From Pseudomonadota bacterium (GTDB taxonomy: Bacteria > Pseudomonadota > Alphaproteobacteria > Rhizobiales > Xanthobacteraceae), in the NCBI GenBank assembly GCA_023431725.1, contig JAEYVN010000455.1:1-12642 (forward strand): a DNA stretch of 12,642 bases, in the 5' to 3' direction. The translations under genes and the position numbers were made by a program. Under the pieces are notes generated by a model that was not told where the DNA came from, ran no database searches, and saw only the letters and a list, made by a program, of their open reading frames with translations. Position 1 is the stretch's first letter; each line of letters starts with the position of its first letter. Positions 1 through 6,959 of this stretch are shown here, one piece after another.

Positions 1-100
1 GGTCATGCCCGCCGCAAGAGCGGGTCTGATCGGACTTGCAATTCCCGGTTCGACCCAGTAGGGAACACTCATTCGCGGCCGGGCAAGCCCAGCCGCACGC

Positions 101-177
101 GCGCCCGTAGCTCAGCTGGATAGAGCACCAGACTACGAATCTGGGGGTCAGGAGTTCGAATCTCTTCGGGCGCGCCA
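101..177 (+). tRNA. tRNA-Arg (anticodon ACG)
   Basis: The sequence folds as a full cloverleaf of 77 nt including an encoded CCA. The acceptor stem is GCGCCCG pairing with CGGGCGC, followed by discriminator G and CCA at 175-177. The D-arm contains AGCTCAGCTGGATAGAGC. The anticodon stem CCAGA/TCTGG closes the loop CTACGAA, giving anticodon ACG, which reads CGU and, after A34-to-inosine editing, CGC and CGA. The T-arm carries the GTTCGAATC core. No introns or mismatches that would suggest a pseudo-tRNA are visible. The decayed gene just downstream fits the habit of tRNA 3' ends acting as insertion sites, but no duplicated tRNA end was seen in the window. Confidence 0.97.
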
Positions 178-348
178 TTTTTATTGAGCTTTTGGCGTTT
201 TCCTCTCGGCGTTACCGGATGTTGCCGTAGCGTTACCTAAGAAATATCGCCCGGCGCTGCACGCCCGCGCGACCATGATCAGCGCCTCTTTCTTCACCAC
301 ATGAGTTTTGAATAATTCGCTGCCTTTGTTCGCGCAGAGAATGTCACA

Positions 349-900
349 GACGTCCAGAATGTTGTTGCCGCTATTCCCAATCAGCAGATCGTTGCCGGTC
401 GCGTTGATATTCTTCTCGCCGAGGAGCTGCCTGAAACCAGCGTTGCCGAGACCGAGCTGCGGAAAGACCCGGGATCGAACATATCAACCTTGATATTCTC
501 TGTGCCGAGATCGACCTTGATCGCGCCTGTCCCGAGCACACCGTTGAACGTCAGCGCATGGGTTCCCGGTGCAAGGTCGAGGTTGTAGCCGCCCGACGAC
601 CAGTTAGTGGTGCTGCCGCTCGCGGCCGAGATACTCGTTCCTCCAACGCCTTCGCCGATATCATAAAAGCGGTCGCCGTCAGTGTCGTTGAAAATCACGC
701 CGGTGATCTGCGACGTATAGTCGGAACGAGTAGCGAATTGATGGGTGACCAGGTTCGGAGCGGCGGCGCCGCTGTCGGTCGCATGACCAACTCCGACCTC
801 GGTGAGGCTCCTGTTCATGATGGTGTTGCGATGACTGGCGGGATTCTGGATGCCGTTCGGTCCATTGCCCCATCGATAAAGCTCGCGTGACTGTTCCCGC
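349..900 (-). pseudogene. Remnant of a secreted CAP-domain / RTX-like calcium-binding protein
   Basis: Read on the minus strand, three coding pieces lie in different frames. One frame (about 900-858) gives SFIDGAMDR, like the helix before the last CAP motif. A second frame (about 845-470) gives PASHRNTIMNRSLTEVGVGH, the typical C-terminal CAP (SCP/PR-1-like) motif, then GVIFNDTDGDRFYDIGEGVGG, an SdrD-B-like/Ig-like linker found in alphaproteobacterial CAP proteins. A third frame (396-349) gives GNDLLIGNSGNNILDV, resembling RTX nonapeptide repeats. Frameshifts therefore fall near 845-858 and 455-470. The N-terminal CAP core and most RTX repeats are missing. The longest single open frame begins at a TTG at 926 with no clear ribosome site. 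I judge it non-functional; assignment to the CAP family is from motif resemblance only. It may be an old fragment rather than a recently broken gene. Confidence 0.55.
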
Positions 901-979
901 CACTGAACCGCAAAAAACACCAGCAAAATTTTAGCGGCCCCGGCCGGCGACCGGCTTGGGCCACGGCCGGCAGCGGGCT

Positions 980-1007
980 CCAGAACAGGTCTGGAATATT
1001 ATTCTGG
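980..1007. promoter_or_regulatory. Inverted repeat in the oxidase operon leader
   Basis: CCAGAA at 980-985 and TTCTGG at 1002-1007 form a 6-bp inverted repeat, with an inner TCTGG (990-994) able to pair alternatively with CCAGA and a central palindrome AATATT (995-1000). It lies about 120 bp before the subunit II start. It could be an operator or a transcript hairpin; no known binding motif was recognised. Confidence 0.2.
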
Positions 1008-1056
1008 CAGCTACCCAAAGAGGTTGCTCGTACAATTTTCGAGCGCAGCTGTCATG

Positions 1057-1071
1057 CATCATGATATGATG
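1057..1071. promoter_or_regulatory. Perfect inverted repeat upstream of coxM (candidate operator)
   Basis: CATCAT and ATGATG flank a 3-bp centre (GAT), ending 54 bp before the coxM start codon. The TATGAT within it (1065-1070) resembles a -10 hexamer, but no convincing -35 lies at the right distance. A regulator site overlapping the promoter is possible. It does not match the FNR/FixK consensus TTGAT-N4-ATCAA. Confidence 0.25.
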
Positions 1072-1125
1072 TTGACGTCGCCCTCTTGGTTCATTCGGTC
1101 GCCTCAAGGCAAGGATGGATGAGAG

Positions 1126-1959
1126 ATGAAGACAGCGATCATATTGATCTTGGTAGCCGTCGGCTCGGTGCTCTTTCACCTGCTGAGCCCGTGGTGGTGG
1201 ACGCCTATCGCCTCGAACTGGCGCTACATCGACGATACAATCATCATCACATTCTGGATCACCGGCGGCGTATTTTGCGCCGTCGTTTTGTTTATGGCGT
1301 ATTGCGTCCTGCGTTTCCGTCACCAGCCCGGGCGGCAGGCGGCCTATCAGCCGGAGAGCAAAAGGCTCGAATGGTGGCTGAGCGTTGGCACCGGTGTCGG
1401 GGTTGCGGCCATGCTGGCCCCGGGCCTTGTCGTCTGGCACCAGTTCATCACCGTGCCGGACGGAGCCTCCGAAATCGAGGTTCTGGGGCAGCAATGGCAG
1501 TGGGGCTACCGTCTTGCCGGAAAGGATGGACGGCTGGGCACGTCCGATATCAGCAATGTCAGCCCTGACAATCCTTTGGGTTTGAATCCGAATGACCCCT
1601 ACGGTCAAGACGATGTTGTCATCGTCGGTGACGATCTTCATTTGCAGATTGGCAAACCGGTCAAGGTTCTGCTGCGTTCAACTGATGTGGTGCATAATTT
1701 CTATGTGCCGGAGTTTCGGGCAAAGATGGACTTCGTGCCGGGTTCGGTCACCTACTTCTGGTTCACTCCCACTAGGACCGGCACGTTCGAAGTTCTCTGT
1801 GCTGAGTTGTGCGGCGTTGGGCATGCGCAGATGCGCGGGAAGGTGATCGTCGAGGAAGAACCCGACTATCAGGCGTGGCTGCAGCAGCAGAAAACATTCG
1901 CCGAACTGTCGGGGCGACCACGAACAGCGGAGGTGACGAAGCAATCAGGGAGTGAATGA
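1126..1959 (+). CDS. coxM: Cytochrome c oxidase subunit II (CuA), CoxM-like
   Basis: This 277-residue protein accepts electrons from cytochrome c at a binuclear CuA centre on the periplasmic side and passes them to subunit I. Two membrane helices (about 3-22 or 42-63, and 85-105) precede the cupredoxin domain (about 115-245). All CuA ligands are visible: His190, then Cys225, Glu227, Cys229, His233 and Met236 in the CAELCGVGHAQM stretch. The aromatic patch GQQWQWGY (121-128) is the usual electron-entry site. There is no CxxCH, so this is aa3-like rather than a caa3 fusion with cytochrome c. No long cleavable signal peptide is obvious. The ATG at 1126 follows an AAGGA (1111-1115) at about 10 nt. 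It is first in an operon ordered II-I-III-III-IV, matching Bradyrhizobium coxMNOP; the symbol is assigned on that order. Confidence 0.95.
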   Translation: MKTAIILILVAVGSVLFHLLSPWWWTPIASNWRYIDDTIIITFWITGGVFCAVVLFMAYCVLRFRHQPGRQAAYQPESKRLEWWLSVGTGVGVAAMLAPGLVVWHQFITVPDGASEIEVLGQQWQWGYRLAGKDGRLGTSDISNVSPDNPLGLNPNDPYGQDDVVIVGDDLHLQIGKPVKVLLRSTDVVHNFYVPEFRAKMDFVPGSVTYFWFTPTRTGTFEVLCAELCGVGHAQMRGKVIVEEEPDYQAWLQQQKTFAELSGRPRTAEVTKQSGSE

Positions 1960-1975
1960 GACGGCGGCGCATCGG

Positions 1976-2023
1976 CCAGCGCAAGTCGCTTCCAGCACAA
2001 GTCGAATCCAGCACAAGTGGCAT
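1976..2023 (+). repeat. Three tandem 16-bp units in the coxM-coxN spacer
   Basis: The units are CCAGCGCAAGTCGCTT (1976-1991), CCAGCACAAGTCGAAT (1992-2007) and CCAGCACAAGTGGCAT (2008-2023). Copies two and three share the first eleven bases; copy one differs at one of these. They fill almost half of the 113-bp gap between subunits II and I, the only long gap in the operon. The period of 16 is not a multiple of three, and the array lies after the coxM stop, so it is non-coding. It may be an iteron-like binding site, a transcript element setting subunit ratio, or a replication-slippage product. Confidence 0.8.
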
Positions 2024-2063
2024 GATGCAGGCCGAATGCGCGCCGCCTTGAGCGGAAACGGAC

Positions 2064-2070
2064 AAGGAGG
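2064..2070 (+). promoter_or_regulatory. Strong ribosome binding site that decides the coxN start
   Basis: AAGGAGG sits only 2 nt before the ATG at 2073 but 8 nt before the in-frame ATG at 2079. The second spacing is the normal one, so initiation at 2079 is favoured. Confidence 0.65.
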
Positions 2071-2078
2071 ACATGTCG

Positions 2079-3848
2079 ATGGTTGATGTCCCACTTGATA
2101 AGGTCGCCGGCACCGGAATTTCGCCGGCTGAAGTTCCTGAGGTCGAGCTCTATCATCCCAGGAGTTGGCTGACGAAATATGTCTTCTCGCAGGACGCCAA
2201 GATCATCGCGATCCAATATTCCGTCACAGCGCTCTCAATCGGCTTCGTCGCCCTGGTGTTGTCCTGGCTGATGCGGCTGCAATTGGGATTCCCGGGACGG
2301 TTTTCGTTTATCGACCCTGAGCAATATCTGCAGTTCATCACCATGCACGGCATGATCATGGTGATCTATTTGCTCACGGCATTGTTCCTGGGTGGCTTCG
2401 GCAATTACCTCATCCCGCTAATGCTGGGTGCGCGGGACATGGTGTTTCCGTATGTGAACATGCTGAGCTACTGGGTCTATCTACTCGCTGTATTGGTTCT
2501 GCTGGCGACCTTTTTCGTTCCGGGCGGGCCAACCGGCGCTGGTTGGACGCTCTATCCGCCGCAGGCCATCCTTGCCGGCACTCCCGGCGGCCAGGATTGG
2601 GGCATCATTCTGATGCTGTCGTCGCTCATCCTGTTCATCATCGGCTTCACGATGGGCGGACTGAACTATGTGGTGACGGTGCTGCAGGGGCGGACAAGAG
2701 GCATGACCCTGATGCGGATGCCGCTGACGGTGTGGGGCATTTTCACCGCGACGGTCATGGCCCTCCTTGCCTTCCCGGCTTTGTTCGTCGCTAGTGTCAT
2801 GTTGCTGTTCGATCGCCTTCTCGGAACCAGCTTCTTCATGCCGGCTCTCATCTCGATGGGAGAGCAGCTCAAGCATGGAGGTGGCAGCCCGATTCTCTTC
2901 CAGCATCTGTTCTGGTTCTTCGGCCACCCCGAGGTTTACATTGTGGCTCTGCCGGCCTTTGGCATCGTTTCGGATCTCATCAGCACGCATGCCCGCAAGA
3001 ACATATTCGGCTATCGCATGATGGTGTGGGCGATCGTGGCGATCGCGGCGCTCAGTTTCGTCGTCTGGGCGCACCATATGTATGTCAGCGGAATGAATCC
3101 GTATTTTGGATATTTCTTCGCTACAACGACGCTGATCATCGCCATTCCGACAGCCATCAAGGTCTATAACTGGATTCTGACCCTTTGGCGCGGCGATATA
3201 CATCTTACCCCGCCAATGTTGTTTGCTCTGGGATTCATCGTCACATTCGTCAATGGTGGCCTCACAGGCCTATTTCTTGGCAACGTGGTAGTCGACGTTC
3301 CCTTGTCCGACACGATGTTCGTCGTCGCCCACTTCCATATGGTGATGGGTGTCGCGCCGATCCTCGTCATATTCGGTGCGATTTATCATTGGTATCCCAA
3401 GGTGACCGGACGGATGCTCAACGATCCGCTCGCCAAATTTCATTTCTGGGTCACATTTCTCGGAGCCTACGCGATCTTTTTTCCGATGCACTATCTCGGA
3501 TTGCTCGGGATGCCACGCCGGTATCACGATATTGGCGACACAGCCTTCGTCCCGGCATCGGCGCACGACCTGAATGCTTTTATCAGCATTGTCGCGTTGA
3601 TCGTGGGTGTCGCCCAAGTGGTGTTCGTATTCAACCTGATCTGGAGTCTCCGCTACGGAAGGGAAGCCGGTCCCAATCCATGGAAAGCCACCACACTGGA
3701 GTGGCAAACGCCCGAAACGCCACCCGGTCATGGCAATTGGGGCAAGGATCTCCCCGTCGTCTATCGCTGGGCCTACGACTACAGCGTGCCCGGAGCTGAT
3801 CGGGATTTCGTGCCACAGAACCAGCCGGGGATCAGGCAAGCCGCCTAG
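2079..3848 (+). CDS. coxN: Cytochrome c oxidase subunit I (haem-copper, A-type), CoxN-like
   Basis: This is the catalytic subunit that reduces O2 to water and pumps protons across the inner membrane. Counting from the upstream ATG at 2073 (591 residues), the ligands are His92 and His422 for low-spin haem a, His420 for haem a3, and His285, His334 and His335 for CuB. Tyr289 in GHPEVY is the cross-linked Tyr. Glu287 of GHPEV marks the A1 type. Asp122 of GARDM fits the D-channel entrance and Lys363 of PTAIK the K-channel. About twelve membrane helices are visible, with a long hydrophilic C-tail from about 525. The start is placed at 2079 (589 residues) from the AAGGAGG spacing. A gap of 113 bp with tandem repeats separates it from coxM; coxO follows after 12 bp. 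All key residues are present, so the enzyme should be active. Confidence 0.97.
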   Translation: MVDVPLDKVAGTGISPAEVPEVELYHPRSWLTKYVFSQDAKIIAIQYSVTALSIGFVALVLSWLMRLQLGFPGRFSFIDPEQYLQFITMHGMIMVIYLLTALFLGGFGNYLIPLMLGARDMVFPYVNMLSYWVYLLAVLVLLATFFVPGGPTGAGWTLYPPQAILAGTPGGQDWGIILMLSSLILFIIGFTMGGLNYVVTVLQGRTRGMTLMRMPLTVWGIFTATVMALLAFPALFVASVMLLFDRLLGTSFFMPALISMGEQLKHGGGSPILFQHLFWFFGHPEVYIVALPAFGIVSDLISTHARKNIFGYRMMVWAIVAIAALSFVVWAHHMYVSGMNPYFGYFFATTTLIIAIPTAIKVYNWILTLWRGDIHLTPPMLFALGFIVTFVNGGLTGLFLGNVVVDVPLSDTMFVVAHFHMVMGVAPILVIFGAIYHWYPKVTGRMLNDPLAKFHFWVTFLGAYAIFFPMHYLGLLGMPRRYHDIGDTAFVPASAHDLNAFISIVALIVGVAQVVFVFNLIWSLRYGREAGPNPWKATTLEWQTPETPPGHGNWGKDLPVVYRWAYDYSVPGADRDFVPQNQPGIRQAA

Positions 3849-3860
3849 GGAGGATGCGCC

Positions 3861-4586
3861 GTGGGTGTCATCATTCTGTTTCTGGCCGTGCTTGGTGTCA
3901 TTGCGGCGTGGTGGCTTTCGCACCAGAGGCTGTTGGCCAAGCCATGGCTGGAGGCGGGGCCGATTGGTGACGCGACCGATGTTGGAACGTCACCAATCCC
4001 TGCGGCCAAAGTCGGATTGGGTTTCTTTGTCGTCGTTGCTGGTACGTTGTTTACGCTCTTTTTGAGCGCTTATTTCATGCGCATGCAAATGGGGGACTGG
4101 AAGCCGCTGCCGGTGCCGACGCTGCTTTGGTTCAACACATTCCTCCTCATCCTGAGCAGCATAGCGCTGCAATGGGCGCGGGGCGCAACGCGCCGGGATG
4201 ATCTGGACGGTCTGACCTTCGGCCTGATTGGTGCCGCGGTGACGTCGCTTGGCTTTATCGGCGGGCAGATCGTTGCCTGGTATCAACTCGCCAACGCCGG
4301 TTACAGTCTGGCTGCAAACCCCGCCAATACGTTCTTTTATGTCCTTACGGCTGCGCACGGGCTGCATGTCTTTGGCGGTTTGATTGCGCTGGGCAGAACT
4401 GCAGAAAAAGTCTGGCACAGCGATCGCGCAAGCCAGGTGGCCCTCAGCGTGGAACTCTGTGCGATCTATTGGCACTTCCTGTTGCTGGTGTGGCTGATCC
4501 TGTTTGGACTGCTGCTGTTGAAGCCTGGCGATTCAGTATCCGAGTTCCTTACTCGCTGCATTCAGCTGATTCCGGGAGCGAGGTGA
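3861..4586 (+). CDS. coxO: Cytochrome c oxidase subunit III-like protein, CoxO-like
   Basis: This 241-residue integral membrane protein belongs to the COX3/CyoC family, which surrounds subunit I and supports proton uptake and stability rather than holding metals. It has an extra N-terminal membrane helix (about 2-20), then helices near 50-73, 85-105, 120-139, 158-178 and 200-220. Family marks are AHGLHVFGG (165-173) and ELCAIYWHFLLLVWL (198-212), the equivalent of the conserved E...YWHFVDxVW signature but lacking the Asp after YWHF. The GTG at 3861 follows AGGGAGGA (3847-3854) at 6 nt. It lies between coxN and a second, different subunit III gene, with only 4 bp to the latter. Two non-identical subunit III proteins in one operon are characteristic of coxMNOP and the reason for this symbol. 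Confidence 0.92.
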   Translation: MGVIILFLAVLGVIAAWWLSHQRLLAKPWLEAGPIGDATDVGTSPIPAAKVGLGFFVVVAGTLFTLFLSAYFMRMQMGDWKPLPVPTLLWFNTFLLILSSIALQWARGATRRDDLDGLTFGLIGAAVTSLGFIGGQIVAWYQLANAGYSLAANPANTFFYVLTAAHGLHVFGGLIALGRTAEKVWHSDRASQVALSVELCAIYWHFLLLVWLILFGLLLLKPGDSVSEFLTRCIQLIPGAR

Positions 4587-4590
4587 AGCG

Positions 4591-5334
4591 ATGGGCAATC
4601 ACGCGCTGACAAACACGCAGGGCATTATTGTGGATGCCAGGCAGACTCTCGAGCGGCCATCCGGTTGGCAAGGCATCGTTTCCGACTGGTCATCGGATCA
4701 ACGTGCGTTCAAGAATGTGTCCTGGGGCAAGGCCATGATGTGGATCTTCCTCCTGAGTGACACCTTCATCTTCAGTTGTTTTCTGCTCTCATACATGACG
4801 GCCCGGATGTCGACGACCGTGCCATGGCCGAACCCAAGTGAAGTCTTTGCGCTGACAATTGCCGGGCATTCGATTCCTTTGATCCTGATCGCGATTATGA
4901 CGTTCGTTCTGATCAGCAGCAGCGGGACAATGGCGATGGCGGTTAATTTCGGTTATCGTCGCGATCGCGTCAAAACTGCGGTCTTGATGCTACTGACGGC
5001 GGCCTTGGGTGCGACATTCGTCGGTATGCAGGCCTTTGAATGGACCAAGCTGATCCATGAGGGTGTTCGGCCATGGGAAAATCCATGGGGCGCGGCTCAA
5101 TTCGGATCCAGCTTCTTCATGATTACGGGATTTCACGGCACGCACGTGACATTCGGCGTCATCTTCCTGGTCATCATCGCACACAAGGTCTGGCGGGGAG
5201 ATTTCGATCATGAAAGGCGTGGCTTCTTCACGAGCAGGAAGGGGAACTATGAGGTCGTCGAGATCATGGGTTTGTACTGGCATTTCGTCGATCTGGTTTG
5301 GGTGTTCATATTTGCCTTCTTCTATCTGTGGTGA
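4591..5334 (+). CDS. coxP: Second cytochrome c oxidase subunit III-like protein, CoxP-like
   Basis: This 247-residue COX3-family membrane protein has a hydrophilic N-terminus (1-45) followed by about five helices. It matches the canonical subunit III better than its neighbour: GMQAFEW (145-151), GFHGTHVTFGV (180-190) and EIMGLYWHFVDLVWVFIF (224-241) are all present. The ATG at 4591 follows a GAGGTGAAG stretch, and the gene starts 4 bp after coxO stops, suggesting translational coupling. The two proteins may form a heterodimer or occupy different positions around subunit I; the sequence does not settle which. The minus-strand reading of the same DNA is not coding-like. Confidence 0.93.
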   Translation: MGNHALTNTQGIIVDARQTLERPSGWQGIVSDWSSDQRAFKNVSWGKAMMWIFLLSDTFIFSCFLLSYMTARMSTTVPWPNPSEVFALTIAGHSIPLILIAIMTFVLISSSGTMAMAVNFGYRRDRVKTAVLMLLTAALGATFVGMQAFEWTKLIHEGVRPWENPWGAAQFGSSFFMITGFHGTHVTFGVIFLVIIAHKVWRGDFDHERRGFFTSRKGNYEVVEIMGLYWHFVDLVWVFIFAFFYLW

Positions 5335-5342
5335 GGCGAGCC

Positions 5343-5675
5343 ATGACACAGGCGGCAGTGCACGCCGAAGGACAACAGCATCCGATCAAGCTTTATCTGG
5401 TGGTATGGGCATGGCTGTTTGTTCTCAGCACAGGCTCTTACCTTGTTGATTATTTCGCGCTTCAGGGATTTATGAGATGGTTCCTGATCCTGCTGTTCAT
5501 GATCCTGAAAGCGGGACTGATTGTCGCTGTTTTCATGCACATGGCCTGGGAGCGGTTGGCGCTTTCCTACGCCATTCTTGTGCCACCCGTTTTTGTGCTG
5601 GTGTTTGTGGCGATCATGGCGATCGAATCCGATTACACGCATCTGACGCGCGTCATTTTCTTCGGGGCGCATTGA
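5343..5675 (+). CDS. Prokaryotic cytochrome c oxidase subunit IV (COX4_pro/CyoD-like)
   Basis: This small membrane protein of 110 residues has three helices at about 17-37, 45-66 and 74-94, the layout of bacterial oxidase subunit IV. The FMHMAWER stretch (64-71) at the end of helix two fits the conserved patch of the family. Subunit IV has an accessory, stabilising role. The ATG at 5343 is chosen because TGAGGCGAG directly precedes it. An upstream in-frame ATG at 5298 would overlap the conserved end of coxP and add non-conserved sequence. It starts 8 bp after coxP and is the last gene before the terminator hairpin. Confidence 0.88.
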   Translation: MTQAAVHAEGQQHPIKLYLVVWAWLFVLSTGSYLVDYFALQGFMRWFLILLFMILKAGLIVAVFMHMAWERLALSYAILVPPVFVLVFVAIMAIESDYTHLTRVIFFGAH

Positions 5676-5677
5676 AG

Positions 5678-5708
5678 AAGGCCGCATCCGGTTTGCGGAT
5701 GCGGCCTT
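5678..5708. terminator. Hairpin terminator of the oxidase operon, possibly bidirectional
   Basis: A perfect 13-bp stem, AAGGCCGCATCCG with CGGATGCGGCCTT, closes a 5-nt loop (GTTTG) three bases after the subunit IV stop. On the plus strand no T-run follows. On the minus strand the stem is followed by TTCTTCAAT, slightly more T-rich. It sits between convergent genes and could stop transcripts from both sides. Confidence 0.8.
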
Positions 5709-5738
5709 GTCAGGGAGCGTAGACGTCAGGACGCGGGG

Positions 5739-6635
5739 TTAATCCCGATCATCGCGAGCCCAAGGGAATAGAACCGCCGGGAAATCTGCGGCATAGCGGT
5801 GTCCCTTTCGGGGCTGGTGGAGCGTCGGTCGCGGGCTTTCATCCGGCGCCACGACTTTGCGGTACAGATGCCAGCTTGCATGCCCCAGGATCGGCATAAC
5901 GATCGCGAGGCCGATAAAGAACGGCAAGGCGCCGATCACAAGCGCAACCGCAATGAAGAGCGCCCATGCCGCCATGACGATTGGATTCAGGAGGACGGCC
6001 TTGATGGAGGTGTGAACGGCGACCGCAGCGCCGACATCGTGATCGAGTAGCAAGGGGAAGGACACGGCGCTGATTGCAAAGGCGGCGACAGCGAACAGAA
6101 AGCCGATAGCGTTGCCGGCAATGATCAGCGTCCAGCCCTCCGGCGTGCTGAAGATCTGATTCAGAAAATCTCCGATGGAGTCCGGCGTTCCGTAGCCGAA
6201 TAGCGATTGGTAAAGCGCTTGTGCAACTGCGAGCCAGGCGACAAACAGAATCACCAGCATCATAGCGAGGGCGAAGATGGCGTCGGCGGACGAGCAGCGC
6301 GCGACCTCGAACGCATGTTTCCAGGAGGTGTCGAGACCTTCCTCCCGGCGTCGGCTCAATTCGTAAAGGCCGATGGCCAGGAACGGCCCAAGCAAAGCGA
6401 AGCCGGCGGCGAGAGGGAAAAGGATCGGCATCATGTCGTAGCCGAAACTCAAGCGAGCGAGGAGAAGTCCCACGATGGGATAAATCACGCTGAGCAGGAT
6501 CACATGGGTTGGCATCGCCATAAAGTCGTCGACGCCCCTGGCGATTGCGTCTTTTAGATCCGCAAATCCAATTTTGCGGACGACCAGCTGTGTTGAAGCG
6601 CCGCTGGCGCCATCGATGACATGGAGAGTGGCCAT
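5739..6635 (-). CDS. DUF2189 integral membrane protein
   Basis: This 298-residue protein has about six membrane helices (near 44-62, 68-92, 117-142, 168-192, 215-236 and 238-252). It carries the VSFPLLLDHDVGAA stretch (191-204) and the N-terminal RKIGFADLKDAIARGVDDF region typical of DUF2189 proteins. The function of the family is unknown; members are often found near respiratory genes in alphaproteobacteria. The start at 6635 is set by GGAGG (6647-6643) 7 nt upstream. A longer open frame to 6740 adds a basic, non-hydrophobic stretch without a ribosome site and is rejected. The C-terminal 35 residues are hydrophilic and rich in Pro, Arg and His. It converges on the oxidase operon across a shared hairpin and is transcribed alone. 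A 7-bp inverted repeat lies 47 bp before its start. Confidence 0.85.
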   Translation of the reverse strand: MATLHVIDGASGASTQLVVRKIGFADLKDAIARGVDDFMAMPTHVILLSVIYPIVGLLLARLSFGYDMMPILFPLAAGFALLGPFLAIGLYELSRRREEGLDTSWKHAFEVARCSSADAIFALAMMLVILFVAWLAVAQALYQSLFGYGTPDSIGDFLNQIFSTPEGWTLIIAGNAIGFLFAVAAFAISAVSFPLLLDHDVGAAVAVHTSIKAVLLNPIVMAAWALFIAVALVIGALPFFIGLAIVMPILGHASWHLYRKVVAPDESPRPTLHQPRKGHRYAADFPAVLFPWARDDRD

Positions 6636-6681
6636 ATGTATGCCTCCGTGAACCGCTCGTCGAACGATCGCAGGGCCCCGC

Positions 6682-6698
6682 ATGACGCTGGGCGTCAT
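6682..6698. promoter_or_regulatory. Perfect inverted repeat upstream of the DUF2189 gene
   Basis: ATGACGC and GCGTCAT flank the centre TGG. The repeat ends 47 bp before the DUF2189 start codon, a position suitable for an operator. It could bind a dimeric regulator; no named family consensus was recognised. Confidence 0.35.
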
Positions 6699-6936
6699 TG
6701 CGGCGCGGGTCACGCGGTAGCTGCGACCTGCATGAAGCAATTATATGCCTATCGGTCGTGGTTGTCTGCACCGGACCGGACATCCGAGCCATTAAAGACT
6801 ACGCGGGCTTGCACATGAAAAACGTGAAGGCGTTCAGTCTCAGATGCGAGGAATACTTCCGCCGCACCAGGCAGACCGCTATCACACTTTCGGATTTTGC
6901 TGACGGGAAGCGCGAATGGCTACGCTTTTAATGTGA

Positions 6937-6951
6937 AACCGGGTGCCGGTT
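6937..6951. promoter_or_regulatory. Inverted repeat immediately before the ctaB remnant
   Basis: AACCGG and CCGGTT flank GTG, ending 8 bp before the ATG at 6960. In RNA the hairpin would cover the place where a ribosome site should be, and no good Shine-Dalgarno is visible there. It may be an operator, a translation-blocking hairpin, or part of the decay of this locus. Confidence 0.3.
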
Positions 6952-6959
6952 GAGCGAAA

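Larger units (their letters stand above)
6636..6959. other. Divergent intergenic region, DUF2189 / ctaB remnant
   Basis: These 324 bp lie between divergently oriented genes and should hold both promoters. I see two perfect inverted repeats (6682-6698 and 6937-6951) and short open frames, including one encoding 37 residues starting MKNVKAFSLRCEE (ATG at 6818) that I do not recognise and that lacks a ribosome site. No clear -35/-10 pair or FNR/FixK box was found. Confidence 0.5.

Noticed and set aside
1..72. Possible gene ends at the window edge: a plus-strand frame stopping at 58-60, or a minus-strand ATG at 72 running off the edge
   Set aside because: Both are under 25 codons with no recognisable motif, ribosome site or clear codon bias, so neither can be supported.
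2481..3203. Long minus-strand open frame (240 codons) inside coxN
   Set aside because: It is the shadow of the highly conserved subunit I frame: very hydrophilic, compositionally odd, with no ribosome site.
5839..6792. Second minus-strand frame of 317 codons over the DUF2189 gene
   Set aside because: It is very Arg/His-rich with no membrane helices, while the DUF2189 frame has clear helices, a family motif and a GGAGG site.
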